From positions 1,462,911 to 1,526,910 of the forward strand of contig CP015028.1 of assembly GCA_011455275.1 (NCBI GenBank): a DNA stretch of 64,000 nucleotides, read 5' to 3'. Position 1 is the first letter of the stretch; each line of letters starts with the position of its first letter. The notes under the pieces were generated by a model. The model saw only the letters and a list, made by a program, of their open reading frames with translations, had not been told where the DNA came from and made no database searches. The translations under genes were made by a program, and so were the position numbers. Source of the DNA: Pasteurellaceae bacterium Orientalotternb1 (lineage in GTDB: Bacteria; Pseudomonadota; Gammaproteobacteria; Enterobacterales; Pasteurellaceae). This document shows, piece by piece, positions 49,733 through 60,675 of this stretch.

Positions 49733-49741
49733 ACAAGCGGT
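49733..49741 (+). repeat. DNA uptake sequence
   Basis: ACAAGCGGTCAGTTC then TTTTGCAAA, in the mltB-ppx gap. Confidence 0.8.
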
Positions 49742-49765
49742 CAGTTCGTGAGAAAATTTTGCAAA

Positions 49766-50845
49766 TTATTGCACACCTTGCAAAATGCGGTCAGCAAATT
49801 TACCAATGCTCACGGCAAAATTATTGGATTTATTCCAATCTAAAATTGTACGGAAATTATTCGAAACTAAAAATGCTCTACCCGCTTCTTTATCAGGGCG
49901 AACTAGCCATAGTTTCGCATTGTGTAGAGCATGCCATTTCTCTGTCTCCTGACCATTCGGATAAGCAAGATAAACACCTAACGCTTGCCATTGTGCTAAA
50001 GTTTTCGCTTTATTGGCTTCAATGCCTGAAAAAGCCAAATCCATCGGCTGCGAGAGTTTGACTTCCACGCCCCACGGTAATTTGTTGTCCCAACCGACCG
50101 TGGAGAGATAAGACGCAATTGAAGCAAAAGCATCATAGTGATTTGCCCAAATATCTTTCTTGCCATCATTATCACCATCTGCCGCATATTTTAGATAGGA
50201 CGTTGGCATAAATTGCGTTTGCCCCATTGCCCCCGCCCAAGATCCTTTCATCTCACTGCGGGCTAACGTGCCGTTTTGCAACATTTTCATCGCATTGACA
50301 AACTCTTGCGTGAACAGTTTTTCCCGACGGCCATCAAAAGCCAGAGTCGCAAGGACTGACAACACATCAAAATTACCTTGGTAACGACCAAAACTGCTTT
50401 CCATTCCCCATAACGCCATAATGTACTCTTTCTGTACACCATATTTCTGGCTGGCTTTAGCTAATTGCGGTTGATATTTCCACCAGCGTTCAACCGCCGC
50501 ATTCACTTTGGCTTGTGTCAGCACTTTATTTAAATAGTTTGTGACACCATGTGGATTCGGTGGTAGAGGCGGTAAATTGGGATCACGTTTGCGAGTAGCT
50601 TGTTTCTGATCTAACTCAACCGCTCTTGCAACATATTGAATGCCCATATGAGCGTTCAACGTGTTATCGGAAACCCCTGCTCCAGCCGCTTTTTGTTTCA
50701 GGAAAACAACATAGTCATTAAAATGATGATATGAACGATCTTTCTGATAAGTTGCATCCATTGGTAAAGCAGTATAGTGCGTATTTTCTGCACAACCTGC
50801 CAACATCAGTACCACAAGTGGTAATATTTTTGCCATTTTTTTCAC
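49766..50845 (-). CDS. mltB: Membrane-bound lytic murein transglycosylase B
   Basis: 359 residues, outer-membrane lipoprotein: KILPLVVLMLAGC puts the lipid Cys at residue 18. Catalytic Glu in ALWGMESSFGRYQG, then KGSWAGAMGQTQFMPTSY and a Ca-binding-like DGDNDGKKD. Cleaves peptidoglycan to anhydro-muropeptides. It starts 5 bp after truB, at the end of the infB operon. Confidence 0.96.
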   Translation of the reverse strand: MKKMAKILPLVVLMLAGCAENTHYTALPMDATYQKDRSYHHFNDYVVFLKQKAAGAGVSDNTLNAHMGIQYVARAVELDQKQATRKRDPNLPPLPPNPHGVTNYLNKVLTQAKVNAAVERWWKYQPQLAKASQKYGVQKEYIMALWGMESSFGRYQGNFDVLSVLATLAFDGRREKLFTQEFVNAMKMLQNGTLARSEMKGSWAGAMGQTQFMPTSYLKYAADGDNDGKKDIWANHYDAFASIASYLSTVGWDNKLPWGVEVKLSQPMDLAFSGIEANKAKTLAQWQALGVYLAYPNGQETEKWHALHNAKLWLVRPDKEAGRAFLVSNNFRTILDWNKSNNFAVSIGKFADRILQGVQ

Positions 50846-50850
50846 ACGTT

Positions 50851-51786
50851 CTACTCTTGTTTATTATTCGAATAATTGACCATTCGATTTGGTCTAATCA
50901 CATTATTGGGGTCAATTTCTGCCACCCCTAAAAAGCGTTTTTGATCAGAAAAAAGTCTGACTAGACCGTTATATTTTTCAGGATTATCAAATTTTACCCG
51001 CTGCCCAAAGCCAACGGCTTTAGTTTGTTGTTCATTAAGCTGTAAAGCAGGCAAATTCGCCACGGCAGTATCCATTGGCAACAGTATCTCATCGAGCTCT
51101 GCAAGCGGTCGGTTTACGGCAAAATTTTGCAAATCGGCAAACGCCATCATTTTATCAACGGGATATTGTGCTACCGCTAAGCGTCTAAGCATTGTAACGT
51201 GAGCCCCACAGCCCAATTTTTCGCCTAAATCATCTACCAAGGTGCGAATGTAAGTGCCTTTTGAACAATGCACTTCAAGGGTCAGAAATGGGGCTTGGTA
51301 GTCGATAAATTTCAGTTCGAAAATGGTAATCGGGCGGGCTTCACGCTCCAGGGTAATGCCTTGGCGGGCGTATTCATACAGCGGTTTACCGTTATGTTTC
51401 AATGCGGAAAACATAGTAGGCACTTGCAAAATATCACCACGAAAATCGTTCAACGCAGGCAAAATTTCGGCAGTTCCCACATTCACTTCACGCATTTGCA
51501 CCACTTGCCCGTCGGCATCGGAAGTATCTGTTCGTTCGCCCAATTTTGCGGTGACTAAATAACGTTTGTCGGCATCCAACAAAAACTGCGAAAACTTCGT
51601 CGCTTCACCTAGGCAAATCGGTAACATCCCCGTTGCGAGCGGATCTAACGCCCCCGTATGCCCTGCTTTGTTCGCATTAAACAGGCGCTTGACCTTTTGC
51701 ATGATGTCGTTAGAACTCACACCTTGCGGCTTATCTAACAGAAAAATGCCGTCAATGTCCCGCCCTTTTTTGCGTGGTCTGCCCAT
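50851..51786 (-). CDS. truB: tRNA pseudouridine-55 synthase
   Basis: 311 residues. Catalytic Asp48 in [15 protein letters not shown], with [12 protein letters not shown] before it and [15 protein letters not shown] later. The ATG overlaps the rbfA stop by one base, as in E. coli. Confidence 0.98.
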   Translation of the reverse strand: MGRPRKKGRDIDGIFLLDKPQGVSSNDIMQKVKRLFNANKAGHTGALDPLATGMLPICLGEATKFSQFLLDADKRYLVTAKLGERTDTSDADGQVVQMREVNVGTAEILPALNDFRGDILQVPTMFSALKHNGKPLYEYARQGITLEREARPITIFELKFIDYQAPFLTLEVHCSKGTYIRTLVDDLGEKLGCGAHVTMLRRLAVAQYPVDKMMAFADLQNFAVNRPLAELDEILLPMDTAVANLPALQLNEQQTKAVGFGQRVKFDNPEKYNGLVRLFSDQKRFLGVAEIDPNNVIRPNRMVNYSNNKQE

Positions 51787-52178
51787 TATTTATTCTCACT
51801 ATCAACAATGTGGCGAGCTTCGTCATTGCGAATGGTTTGGGTGACTAAATTCGACATCCGCATCCCTTCGACTAACGACTGGTCATACATAAATTTCAAC
51901 TCTGGCACAATGCGTAATCGCATCGCTTTACCAAGCAGTGAGCGAATGTATGGCGTGGCTTTTTCTAAGCCTTGCAGCCCCGCTTTCACCGCTTCAGGAT
52001 CGCTATCAAATAAAAAAGTAACGAATACTTTCGCATAAGCTAAATCACGGCTGATTTCCACATCCGACACCGTCACCATGCCAATGCGTGGATCTTTGAC
52101 TTCACGCTGTAAAATCACCGCAATTTCTTTTTGTAACTCTTGTGCCACACGGTCGGCACGGCTAAATTCTCTTGCCAT
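51786..52178 (-). CDS. rbfA: Ribosome-binding factor A
   Basis: 130 residues, KH-like fold: [22 protein letters not shown] at the N-terminus, [21 protein letters not shown] and [15 protein letters not shown]. Needed for 16S rRNA maturation in the cold. Separated from infB by a 201-bp gap that holds a USS hairpin. Confidence 0.98.
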   Translation of the reverse strand: MAREFSRADRVAQELQKEIAVILQREVKDPRIGMVTVSDVEISRDLAYAKVFVTFLFDSDPEAVKAGLQGLEKATPYIRSLLGKAMRLRIVPELKFMYDQSLVEGMRMSNLVTQTIRNDEARHIVDSENK

Positions 52179-52271
52179 TTTAGGTTCTCATTCTGTACAT
52201 CAAATAAAGTGGGCGATTATAGCAAAGATTTGCTAGAAATTCTGCCCTATCACCCACGAAAGCAGGAAATA

Positions 52272-52342
52272 ACAAGCGGTCAGTTCCGTCAAACGTTTTG
52301 CAAATTTCATTTGCAAAAAATCTTTGGGAACTGACCGCTTGT
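52272..52342. terminator. Inverted USS pair between infB and rbfA
   Basis: ACAAGCGGTCAGTTCC and GGAACTGACCGCTTGT face each other (16 bp perfect), with a second nested pair TTTTGCAAAT / ATTTGCAAAA inside. The full 71-base structure could slow or end transcription between infB and rbfA. No clear U run follows. Confidence 0.65.
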
Positions 52343-52379
52343 AACAAAAATGGCGGAACTTCTGCCATTTTGTTGAATA

Positions 52380-54923
52380 TTAGATAGTACGTTTTACTTC
52401 AACCACTTCAAATACTTCGATTTGGTCACCGACTTTCACGTCGTTGTAGTTTTTCACGCCGATACCACATTCCATACCGTTACGCACTTCGCTGACATCA
52501 TCTTTGAAACGGCGGAGAGATTCGAGTTCGCCTTCAAAAATAACCACGTTATCACGCAATACACGGATTGGATTGTTACGTTTAACGATACCTTCAGTAA
52601 CCATACAGCCTGCAATTGCACCAAATTTTGGGTGACGGAATACATCACGCACTTCAGCCAAGCCGATGATTTCTTGCTTGAATTCAGGCTGTAACATACC
52701 GCTCATTGCCGCTTTGATTTCGTTGAGCAATTCATAAATGATTGAATAGTAACGTAAATCGATATTTTCACTTTCAATCACACGACGAGCCGTTGCATCA
52801 GCACGGACGTTAAAGCCGAGTACGATTGCGTTCGAGGCTGCCGCTAAAGTCGCATCGGTTTCCGTGATACCCCCTACGCCAGAACCAACTACTTTCACTT
52901 TCACTTCTGCGGTTGAAAGTTCGTTCAGGGCTTGAACAATGGCTTCTACCGAGCCTTGTACGTCCGCTTTCACGATCACGTTCAATTCTGCCACATCGCC
53001 TTCTGCCATATTGGTAAACATATTTTCCAATTTCGCTTTTTGCTGACGAGCCAATTTCACTTCGCGGAATTTACCTTGACGGTACAATGCCACTTCACGA
53101 GCTTTTTTCTCATCACGCACGACAGTTGCTTCATCACCCGCTGCTGGTACGCCTGAAAGACCAAGTACTTCCACTGGAATTGACGGACCTGCAGAACTCA
53201 CGTCTTTACCATTTTCATCACGCATTGCCCGCACACGACCGTATTCAAAACCACACAATACAATGTCGCCTTTGTTGAGCGTGCCAGACTGAACAAGGAT
53301 AGTTGCCACAGGGCCACGACCTTTATCAAGGTAAGATTCAATCACCACGCCGCTTGCCATACCTTCTTTCACTGCAGAAAGTTCAAGCACTTCAGATTGA
53401 AGCAAGATTGCTTCTAATAAATCGTCGATACCCATGCCTTTTTTCGCTGACACTGGCACAAATTGCACATCGCCACCGAACTTTTCGGAAATCACTTCAT
53501 GTTGTAACAACTCTTGTTCTACACGTTCTGGATTCGCTTCTGGTTTATCAATTTTGTTCACTGCAACCACAATTGGAGCACCTGCTGCACGAGCGTGCTG
53601 GATTGCTTCGATCGTTTGAGGCATCACGCCGTCATCAGCTGCGACGACAAGTACGACGATGTCAGTTGCTTTCGCACCACGCGCACGCATAGAAGTAAAC
53701 GCAGCGTGTCCTGGGGTATCTAAGAAGGTAATCATCTTACCGTCATCGGTTTCCACGTGGTACGCACCGATGTGCTGCGTAATACCACCTGCTTCGCCTG
53801 CTGCCACTTTCGCTTTACGAATGTAGTCAAGTAAGGACGTTTTACCGTGGTCAACGTGACCCATAATAGTCACAACAGGTGCACGTTGCACTTTTTCCGC
53901 ATTGATATCTCGATCTTCCATGACCGATTCTTCAAGCTCATTTTCTTTACGAAGAATCACTTTATGTCCCATTTCTTCTGCGACAAGCTGTGCAGTATCT
54001 TGGTCAATCACTTGGTTGATGGTCACCATTTCGCCCATTTTCATCATTGTTTTGATGATTTCTGTTGCTTTCACTGCCATTTTGTTAGCAAGTTCTGCAA
54101 CGGTAATGGTCTCACCAATAACAACGTCTGCTTTAGCGACTTGAGCTGGTTTAGTAAAGGCTTGTTGTAACGCACTGCCTTTTTTACCATGCTTGCCTTT
54201 GCCTTTTACATCTTTCTGGTTACGGCGATCAGACTGGCGTTCATTTTTGTCATCACGCTCACCTTTTTTCGCTTTTGCAACCCCCGCAGCTTTGCCACGT
54301 CCACGGCTTTCGCTACGGCGATCGTTATCACGATCCGCTTCACGAGCATAGCTTGAAGTGAAACGATCATCATCAAAATCATCGTTTGATTCACTCGCTT
54401 CTTCTTTCGCAATTTCCGCTAAACGACGAGCATTTTCTGCAGCTCGTTTTGCTTCCATTTCCGCTTTTTCACGAGCTAATTCTTCTTGCTTACGACGTAA
54501 GGCTTCTTCTTCTTTACGTTTTGCTTCTTTTTCTGCATCCACGACTTTTTCGACTTTTGCCGCTGACTTCGTTTCTGCTTTTGGTGACGTTTTTGGCTGT
54601 TTACTTAGAATCACAGGCGGTTGATGAACTACTTTTTTCGCTTCTTCTGCCTTCACTTTTTCAGCTTCTTCCGCCGCTTTGGCTTGAGCTTCCGCTTTCT
54701 CTTTTGCTGATTTTTCTGCGGCTTCTTTTTCTGCTTGAGCCTTTAATAGTGCCGCTTCTTTTGCTTTTTTCGCAGCTTCGGTATCCACTCTGCGAGTTTT
54801 ACGCACTTCTACTTGGACTTCTTTCGCTTTGCCACCAACAGTTGTGCTGCTAACCGTCGTTTTGGTACGACGTTGTAAGCTCAATTTTTTAGGGGCATCT
54901 GTTTTAATTTCATTATCACTCAT
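52380..54923 (-). CDS. infB: Translation initiation factor IF-2
   Basis: 847 residues. N-terminal IF2_N pieces and a long Lys/Glu/Ala-rich linker (residues ~70-245), then the GTPase domain: G1 [10 protein letters not shown] (~residue 353), G3 DTPGHAAF, G4 NKID. The C-terminal fMet-tRNA domain ends [22 protein letters not shown]. Placed between nusA and rbfA as in E. coli. Internal starts may give shorter forms. Confidence 0.98.
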   Translation of the reverse strand: MSDNEIKTDAPKKLSLQRRTKTTVSSTTVGGKAKEVQVEVRKTRRVDTEAAKKAKEAALLKAQAEKEAAEKSAKEKAEAQAKAAEEAEKVKAEEAKKVVHQPPVILSKQPKTSPKAETKSAAKVEKVVDAEKEAKRKEEEALRRKQEELAREKAEMEAKRAAENARRLAEIAKEEASESNDDFDDDRFTSSYAREADRDNDRRSESRGRGKAAGVAKAKKGERDDKNERQSDRRNQKDVKGKGKHGKKGSALQQAFTKPAQVAKADVVIGETITVAELANKMAVKATEIIKTMMKMGEMVTINQVIDQDTAQLVAEEMGHKVILRKENELEESVMEDRDINAEKVQRAPVVTIMGHVDHGKTSLLDYIRKAKVAAGEAGGITQHIGAYHVETDDGKMITFLDTPGHAAFTSMRARGAKATDIVVLVVAADDGVMPQTIEAIQHARAAGAPIVVAVNKIDKPEANPERVEQELLQHEVISEKFGGDVQFVPVSAKKGMGIDDLLEAILLQSEVLELSAVKEGMASGVVIESYLDKGRGPVATILVQSGTLNKGDIVLCGFEYGRVRAMRDENGKDVSSAGPSIPVEVLGLSGVPAAGDEATVVRDEKKAREVALYRQGKFREVKLARQQKAKLENMFTNMAEGDVAELNVIVKADVQGSVEAIVQALNELSTAEVKVKVVGSGVGGITETDATLAAASNAIVLGFNVRADATARRVIESENIDLRYYSIIYELLNEIKAAMSGMLQPEFKQEIIGLAEVRDVFRHPKFGAIAGCMVTEGIVKRNNPIRVLRDNVVIFEGELESLRRFKDDVSEVRNGMECGIGVKNYNDVKVGDQIEVFEVVEVKRTI

Positions 54924-54940
54924 CTTTTTTCTCCCACGTC

Positions 54941-56452
54941 TTAACTAAACCAACAAATTTGACGTGCCGCCATAATCAACTCGCCTGCTTTTTCTGCCGA
55001 AAGTTCTTCAATATCAGCTAGATCATCCACACCTTGCTCTGCAAGTGTTTCTAATGTGGTGATCTGTTTTTCTGCCAATTTGAAAGCGATATGACGATCC
55101 ATACCTTCTAGGTTGAGTAATTTGTCTTCAATATGTGCTTGTTTTAACGCTTCTTCTTCCGCAAGGGCTTTAGCCGTTAAGACATTTTTCGCACGGGTTT
55201 GTAGCTCTTCAACGAGATCTTCGTCTTCTAAGCCGTCAATCGCCGTCAATTCGCTCACTGGGACATACGCCAATTCTTCAAGGCTGGTGAAACCTTCTTC
55301 AATTAAGATATGAGCAAATTCTTCATCAATTTCGAGACTTGAAACGAACAAGTCGATCACTTTGTTATCTTCTGCTTGGTGTTTTTTGTCCAAGTCTTCG
55401 GTAGTCATTACGTTTAATGTCCAACCTGTTAATTGGGTTGCCAAACGCACGTTTTGACCGTTACGACCAATCGCCTGTGCCAATGCACTTGCTTCCACTG
55501 CAATATCCATTGAGTGGGTATCTTCATCAACGACAATTGAGCTGACATCTGCAGGAGCCATAGCGTTGATGACAAACTGTGCTGGATTGTCGTCCCAAAG
55601 TACGATATCCACACGCTCGCCGCCTAATTCATTGCTGATCGCTTGCACACGAGCACCACGCATTCCTACGCAAGCACCTACTGGGTCGATACGTTTATCG
55701 TGAGTTTTCACGGCAATTTTCGCACGTGAACCTGGGTCACGGCTCGCCCCTTTGATTTCAATCACTTCTTCGCCAATTTCTGGTACTTCCAGTTTGAACA
55801 ACTCTTGTAACATAATCGGTTTTGCTCGGGTCACAAAAAGCTGAGGCCCTTTTGATTCAGGTTTGATTTGGTATAACACTCCACGTACGCGATCGCCTGG
55901 TCGGAAGTTTTCACGTGGTAGCATATCTTCACGCACAATCACCGCTTCTGCTTGATTGCCCAAATCTAAAATGATTTGCTCACGGCTGACTTTTTTCACC
56001 GTAGCAGTAATGATTGAACCTAATTGCGAACGGAACTGGTCGATCACTTTATTGCGTTCTGCTTCACGAATTTTGGTGCTGATCACTTGGCGAGCGGTTT
56101 GCATCGTGATGCGATCGAAAGCGATCGACTCGATTTCATCTTCAATAAAATCACCTAATTGAATGTTTGGATCTTCAAATTGTGCCGCTTCCAAACTGAT
56201 TTCTTTGGTGTGGTGACGTACTTCTTCTACCACTAACCAACGACGGAAAGTGGTAAATTCGCCTGTTTTACGGTCGATGGATACACGCACATCAATGTCA
56301 ATGCCTGTTGAACGTGCATCTTCACGATCAGCTGCGGCTTTTTTCTTAGTCGAAATAGCGAGTGCAGTTTCTAACGCTTCAAAAATCGCATCTTTTGGTA
56401 ATAATTTTTCATTTGAAACCGCTTCAGCGGCTAATAAAATCTCTTTACTCAT
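54941..56452 (-). CDS. nusA: Transcription termination/antitermination factor NusA
   Basis: 503 residues (E. coli 495). N-terminal RNAP-binding domain, S1 domain (residues ~135-200: [21 protein letters not shown]), two KH domains ([26 protein letters not shown]) and two acidic repeats at the C-terminus ([21 protein letters not shown] and later). The last residues (QICWFS) differ from the usual end but the length is normal. Confidence 0.98.
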   Translation of the reverse strand: MSKEILLAAEAVSNEKLLPKDAIFEALETALAISTKKKAAADREDARSTGIDIDVRVSIDRKTGEFTTFRRWLVVEEVRHHTKEISLEAAQFEDPNIQLGDFIEDEIESIAFDRITMQTARQVISTKIREAERNKVIDQFRSQLGSIITATVKKVSREQIILDLGNQAEAVIVREDMLPRENFRPGDRVRGVLYQIKPESKGPQLFVTRAKPIMLQELFKLEVPEIGEEVIEIKGASRDPGSRAKIAVKTHDKRIDPVGACVGMRGARVQAISNELGGERVDIVLWDDNPAQFVINAMAPADVSSIVVDEDTHSMDIAVEASALAQAIGRNGQNVRLATQLTGWTLNVMTTEDLDKKHQAEDNKVIDLFVSSLEIDEEFAHILIEEGFTSLEELAYVPVSELTAIDGLEDEDLVEELQTRAKNVLTAKALAEEEALKQAHIEDKLLNLEGMDRHIAFKLAEKQITTLETLAEQGVDDLADIEELSAEKAGELIMAARQICWFS

Positions 56453-56461
56453 TGTTATGTC

Positions 56462-56923
56462 CTAGAAATTAAATACGGGAACTAAATTCGCTTTTTGAAT
56501 ATTACCGAAGGCAAAAGTTTGCGGATTGCCTTCCACATTTAAGGTGATTAAATCGCCTTCCACCGCCACCAATTTGCCTTGCCATTTACGGCGATCAAGC
56601 ATTGGAATGCGTAAATGAATCACCACATCACGTTCCACAAAACGTTGGAAATGTTCAATCGTAAATAGTGGGCGATCTAAACCAGGCGATGACACTTCTA
56701 AGTTATATTTATCCGTAATCGGATCTTCCACATCAAAAATCGCACTCACTTGACGGCTGACATCGCTACAATCATCAATGGTAACACCACCGTCTTTATC
56801 AATATACAGACGCACCGTCAAGAAACGACCCGCACGCAGACATTCAATCCCGACTAACTCAAACCCCATTGCGTCGATGGAATCTTGCACAAGATCTTGT
56901 AATTTTTGTTCTAAGGTTGCCAA
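56462..56923 (-). CDS. rimP: Ribosome maturation factor RimP
   Basis: 153 residues. [46 protein letters not shown] and [15 protein letters not shown] are the family blocks. Helps assemble the 30S subunit. First protein gene after tRNA-fMet, as in E. coli metY-rimP-nusA-infB. Confidence 0.98.
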   Translation of the reverse strand: MATLEQKLQDLVQDSIDAMGFELVGIECLRAGRFLTVRLYIDKDGGVTIDDCSDVSRQVSAIFDVEDPITDKYNLEVSSPGLDRPLFTIEHFQRFVERDVVIHLRIPMLDRRKWQGKLVAVEGDLITLNVEGNPQTFAFGNIQKANLVPVFNF

Positions 56924-56943
56924 AATGTTTCCTCTCTTGGTAA

Positions 56944-56965
56944 AGTGGGTCTTGATCCACCCTAC
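56944..56965. repeat. GGTGGGTC palindromic repeat, copy 3
   Basis: AGTGGGTCTTGATCCACC followed by CTAC, in the rimP leader about 20-40 bases before its start codon, so it may affect rimP translation. Confidence 0.6.
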
Positions 56966-56979
56966 AATTTTTTAGATAT

Positions 56980-57006
56980 AAAAAAGGAGCCTCAAAAAGC
57001 CCCTTT
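56980..57006 (-). terminator. Hairpin 3 in the tRNA-fMet to rimP leader
   Basis: AAAGGGGC pairs with GCTCCTTT (minus strand) around TTTTTGA, then a U run. A typical intrinsic terminator that must be read through to reach rimP. Confidence 0.75.
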
Positions 57007-57031
57007 AAACTACAAAGCTGACTGTCTAGCC

Positions 57032-57066
57032 ACAAAAAAGCCCCAAAACACTCAGTGTGGGGCTTT
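57032..57066 (-). terminator. Hairpin 2 in the tRNA-fMet to rimP leader
   Basis: AAAGCCCC / GGGGCTTT, extended by ACACT / AGTGT, followed by six T on the minus strand. Confidence 0.8.
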
Positions 57067-57128
57067 CAAGCGGTCTGTTTTATTGAAAATTTTGCAAATG
57101 ACATTTCAAAATCTCAAATAAAACAAAA

Positions 57129-57153
57129 CTCATTGTTAATCCTTAACAATGAG
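57129..57153 (-). terminator. Hairpin 1 just after tRNA-fMet
   Basis: 11-bp perfect stem CTCATTGTTAA / TTAACAATGAG with a 3-base loop, 10 bases after the tRNA 3' end, then a T-rich run. Probably sets the 3' side for tRNA processing and partial termination. Confidence 0.8.
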
Positions 57154-57163
57154 CCTTAAAAAC

Positions 57164-57240
<77 letters not shown>

Positions 57241-57253
57241 TCTGATGTGGTGC

Positions 57254-57281
57254 ATTATAGTGTGTTAAAAAAAGATTGCAA
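57254..57281 (-). promoter_or_regulatory. Promoter of tRNA-fMet and the infB operon
   Basis: Minus strand: -35 TTGCAA (57276-57281), 16-bp spacer, -10 TATAAT (57254-57259), about 13 bases before the tRNA start. A strong sigma-70 match. Confidence 0.85.
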
Positions 57282-57336
57282 GTATTTTTTTACTCAAACA
57301 CTCCAAACGATCTTTTTTTAAACAAAAAAATAATTA

Positions 57337-58356
57337 CTATGCTTCAATCAAGCGATGTAAATCAGTGTCTTTACGATCTAAATAGTGTGAAGATTGGATT
57401 TTCCGAATCGTTCGAGAACGACCACGAATCAATAAAGTTTCAGTTGTCGCTAAATTACCCTTACGTTGAATCCCTTTTAATAAATCGCCAGACGTAATTC
57501 CTGTTGCTGAGAAAACCAAATTATCGTCTCTAACAAGATCATCTAATTTCAACACTTCATTAATCGGCACATTCAAAGCTTCACAACGGCTAATTTCTTT
57601 TTCAGCAAAAGCAAAATTCTCTAACGTGTTACCTTTAACTTGATTGCGTGGCAAGAGCCGAGCTTGCATATCGCCCCCTAACGCTCGAACGGCAGCTGCG
57701 GCAATCACGCCTTCTGGGGCACCGCCAATGCCGTAAAGTAAATCTAACTGACTTTCTGGCAAGCAACACTGTACTGCGGCAGCCACATCGCCATCAGGAA
57801 TTGCCATCACCCTTACACCAAGTTGCTGCATTTCTGCAATAACGCTGCTATGGCGTGGTTTATCAAGGACTGCAACGGTCAGTTGAGAAAGCAGTTTTCC
57901 TTTTTTAGAGGAAATCCGACGCAAATTTTGTTCGATAGGTAAATTGAGATCAATCATTCCTTTTACGTCCTGACCAACGACTAATTTTTCCATATACATA
58001 TCGGGAACTTGTAAGAAAGTATCTTTGCCCCCTGCAGCTAAAACGGAAAGTGCATTCGCTTGCCCCATTGCCGTCATACGAGTACCATCAATAGGATCAA
58101 CGGCAATGCTAACAATTTCATCATCTGCCTGCCACAAGCCCACTTTTTCCCCTATATAAAGCATTGGGGCTTGATCTATCTCGCCTTCACCAATGACGAC
58201 TTCTCCTTGAATTTCCATTTGATTCAAAAGAATTCGCATTGCTTTTACCGCTGCTTCGTCTGCGGCATTTTTATTACCACGCCCCAACCATGCAAAAGCT
58301 GCCAATGCGGCAGCTTCTGTAACACGTGAGAATTCAATAGAAAGTGATCGTTTCAT
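57337..58356 (-). CDS. glpX: Fructose-1,6-bisphosphatase class II
   Basis: 339 residues (E. coli GlpX 336). Metal and substrate motifs GEGEIDQAPMLYIGE and VDPIDGTRM near residues 60-90, then GIGGAPEGVIAAAAVRALGG. A gluconeogenic phosphatase. Single gene, divergent from glnS. Confidence 0.96.
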   Translation of the reverse strand: MKRSLSIEFSRVTEAAALAAFAWLGRGNKNAADEAAVKAMRILLNQMEIQGEVVIGEGEIDQAPMLYIGEKVGLWQADDEIVSIAVDPIDGTRMTAMGQANALSVLAAGGKDTFLQVPDMYMEKLVVGQDVKGMIDLNLPIEQNLRRISSKKGKLLSQLTVAVLDKPRHSSVIAEMQQLGVRVMAIPDGDVAAAVQCCLPESQLDLLYGIGGAPEGVIAAAAVRALGGDMQARLLPRNQVKGNTLENFAFAEKEISRCEALNVPINEVLKLDDLVRDDNLVFSATGITSGDLLKGIQRKGNLATTETLLIRGRSRTIRKIQSSHYLDRKDTDLHRLIEA

Positions 58357-58451
58357 CTTTAGCTCCTTAAGAGAAATGCTTTAAAAGAATGGATTAATTT
58401 TGCGGGCAGTAGGATAGCATATTTCCACCTACCAGAGATGACAAAATCACA

Positions 58452-58509
58452 ACAAGCAGTCAGATCACGACAAAATTTTGCAAAACTTTCTACGGAACTG
58501 ACCGCTTGT
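58452..58509. repeat. Inverted USS pair between glpX and glnS
   Basis: ACAAGCAGTCAGATC (one mismatch to the core) faces the reverse ACCGCTTGT at 58501-58509, with TTTTGCAAAA between them. Lies between divergent promoters. Confidence 0.65.
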
Positions 58510-58528
58510 CTATGAATGCTCGCTTGGC

Positions 58529-58567
58529 AATATGTCGCTTTATGACATATTCAATAGCGTGTATAAT
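58529..58567 (+). promoter_or_regulatory. glnS -10 box and upstream palindrome
   Basis: TATAAT at 58562-58567 is a good -10 box, 35 bp before the glnS start. Over the -35 region lies an 8-bp palindrome AATATGTC - 7 bases - GACATATT (58529-58551), a possible operator; no protein can be assigned. Confidence 0.5.
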
Positions 58568-58602
58568 GTAGCACTATTCCCTAGCAAAAAGTGAGAGATG
58601 TA

Positions 58603-60279
58603 ATGAGCAACGAAGAATTGATTAACAACGAACACGCTGATGTGCGTGCCAACTTTATTACCCATATCATTGATGAAGATTTAGCCTCTGGCAAACACAA
58701 TAACGTTTACACTCGTTTTCCGCCTGAGCCGAACGGCTACTTACACATCGGGCACGCCAAATCTATCTGCCTAAACTTCGGGATTGCCGAAGATTACAAA
58801 GGCTTATGCAACCTGCGTTTTGACGACACCAACCCTGTCAAAGAAGACGTGGAATATGTCGAATCAATCAAGGAAGACGTGAAATGGCTTGGGTTTGAAT
58901 GGGAAGGCGAACCACGCTATGCGTCTGATTATTTCGATCAACTTTACGGCTATGCGATTGAGCTAATCAAAAAAGGCTTAGCGTATGTATGCGAACTTTC
59001 GCCAGAAGAGATGCGTGAATATCGTGGCACCTTGACCGAACCAGGTCGTAACAGCCCGTACCGTGACCGTTCTGTTGAAGAGAACTTAGCGTTATTTGAA
59101 AAAATGAAAAACGGTGAGTTCGCCGAAGGTAAAGCAAGTTTGCGTGCCAAAATTGATATGGCATCGCCATTTATGGTAATGCGTGATCCTGTACTTTATC
59201 GCATTAAGTTCGCCAGCCACCACCAAACAGGTGACAAATGGTGCATTTACCCGATGTACGACTTTACTCACTGTATTTCCGATGCGATTGAACGAATCAC
59301 TCACTCTCTCTGTACCTTGGAATTCCAAGACAACCGCCGTTTATACGACTGGGTGTTGGACAACATTTCGATTGAACGCCCACTGCCGCATCAGTATGAA
59401 TTTTCTCGCTTAAATCTAGAAAGCACGCTGACTTCTAAACGTAAATTATTAAAATTAGTGGAAGATAAAATCGTAGATGGCTGGAACGACCCACGTATGC
59501 CAACCATTTCGGGCTTGCGTCGCCGTGGTTATACCCCTGCTTCTCTGCGTGAATTTGCTCGCCGAATTGGCGTTACCAAGCAAGATAACGTGGTTGAATA
59601 CAGTGCGTTAGAAGCCTGTATTCGTGATGATCTCAACACCAATGCTCCACGTGCGATGGCGGTGATCAACCCAGTGAAAGTGGTGATTGAAAACTTCGAA
59701 GGCGAAGAAATATTAACCGCACCAAATCACCCAAATCGTGAAGAATTGGGCGTGCGAGAATTACCATTTACCCGAGAACTTTACATTGACGAAGCGGACT
59801 TCCGTGAAGAAGCCAACAAGCAATACAAACGGTTAGTATTAGGCAAAGAAGTGCGTTTGCGTAATGCCTATGTGATTAAAGCAGAGCGTGTCGAGAAAGA
59901 TGCAAGCGGTAAGATCAGCACGATTTTTTGCACTTATGATCCTGAAACGTTAGGGAAAAATCCTGCGGACGGTCGCAAAGTGAAGGGCGTGATTCATTGG
60001 GTATCAGCAACCAATAACAAACCTGCAGAATTCCGCATCTATGACCGCTTGTTTACCGTGGCAAATCCAGGGGCGGAAGAAGACATCCACAGCGTACTAA
60101 ATCCAAATTCATTAGTGGTAAAACACGGCTTTGTTGAACCAAGTCTCGCCAACGCCAAAGCAGAACAAGGCTACCAATTTGAGCGTGAAGGTTACTACTG
60201 CCTAGACAGCAAAAACGGCTCCGCAGATAACTTGGTGTTTAACTTGACGGTCAGTTTAAAAGAAAGTGTTGCTTTTTAA
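58603..60279 (+). CDS. glnS: Glutaminyl-tRNA synthetase
   Basis: 558 residues from the ATG at 58603 (E. coli 554); a GTG at 58591 is less likely. Class I motifs: [15 protein letters not shown] (HIGH) near residue 35 and LTSKRKLLK (KMSKS-like) near 265. Anticodon-binding beta barrels fill the C-terminus. Single gene. Confidence 0.97.
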   Translation: MSNEELINNEHADVRANFITHIIDEDLASGKHNNVYTRFPPEPNGYLHIGHAKSICLNFGIAEDYKGLCNLRFDDTNPVKEDVEYVESIKEDVKWLGFEWEGEPRYASDYFDQLYGYAIELIKKGLAYVCELSPEEMREYRGTLTEPGRNSPYRDRSVEENLALFEKMKNGEFAEGKASLRAKIDMASPFMVMRDPVLYRIKFASHHQTGDKWCIYPMYDFTHCISDAIERITHSLCTLEFQDNRRLYDWVLDNISIERPLPHQYEFSRLNLESTLTSKRKLLKLVEDKIVDGWNDPRMPTISGLRRRGYTPASLREFARRIGVTKQDNVVEYSALEACIRDDLNTNAPRAMAVINPVKVVIENFEGEEILTAPNHPNREELGVRELPFTRELYIDEADFREEANKQYKRLVLGKEVRLRNAYVIKAERVEKDASGKISTIFCTYDPETLGKNPADGRKVKGVIHWVSATNNKPAEFRIYDRLFTVANPGAEEDIHSVLNPNSLVVKHGFVEPSLANAKAEQGYQFEREGYYCLDSKNGSADNLVFNLTVSLKESVAF

Positions 60280-60350
60280 GCTAATTTAGCTTATTCTAAT
60301 TTTTAACAAAATTTTAACAATACTTTTAGCATAGCATAAGGAGAGAAACT

Positions 60351-60611
60351 ATGGGATGGTTATCCGCTATTATCGTAGGCGCAATCATTGGTTGGATTGC
60401 CGAAAAAGTAATGAAAAGCGAAATGGGTTTACTGATGAACATCATCATTGGTATCATTGGCTCTTCATTAGGTCGCTGGGTATTTGGTGATATTTTAGAT
60501 ATCGGTTCTGCTCACGCTGCTGGAAGCTTCACGATTGAAGGACTACTCTTCGGAGTACTCGGTGCAAGTTTACTGATTTTCTTACTCCGATTCTTCAAAC
60601 TACGAAATTAG
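60351..60611 (+). CDS. GlsB/YeaQ/YmgE-family small membrane protein
   Basis: 86 residues with three membrane helices and glycine zippers (IIVGAIIGWIAEK, IIIGIIGSSLGRWVFG, GLLFGVLGASLLIFLLRFF). Family members are often stress-induced (RpoS in E. coli). Ribosome site AAGGAGAG. Its role is not known. Confidence 0.9.
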   Translation: MGWLSAIIVGAIIGWIAEKVMKSEMGLLMNIIIGIIGSSLGRWVFGDILDIGSAHAAGSFTIEGLLFGVLGASLLIFLLRFFKLRN

Positions 60612-60625
60612 TTTTTGAAGACAGC

Positions 60626-60664
60626 AAAAAGCCACCTTTTCATTAAGATTAGGTGGCTTTTTTA
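60626..60664 (+). terminator. Terminator after the YeaQ-like gene
   Basis: AAAAAGCCACCT / AGGTGGCTTTTT, 12-bp stem and T run on the plus strand; its A-rich other side also suits the converging xthA transcript. Confidence 0.88.
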
Positions 60665-60675
60665 TTGGTAACTTG

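Noticed and set aside
53303-54853. Long plus-strand open frames opposite infB, one very Leu-rich
   Set aside because: They result from the Lys/Glu/Ala-rich codons of the IF-2 linker read backwards; no ribosome site or domain.
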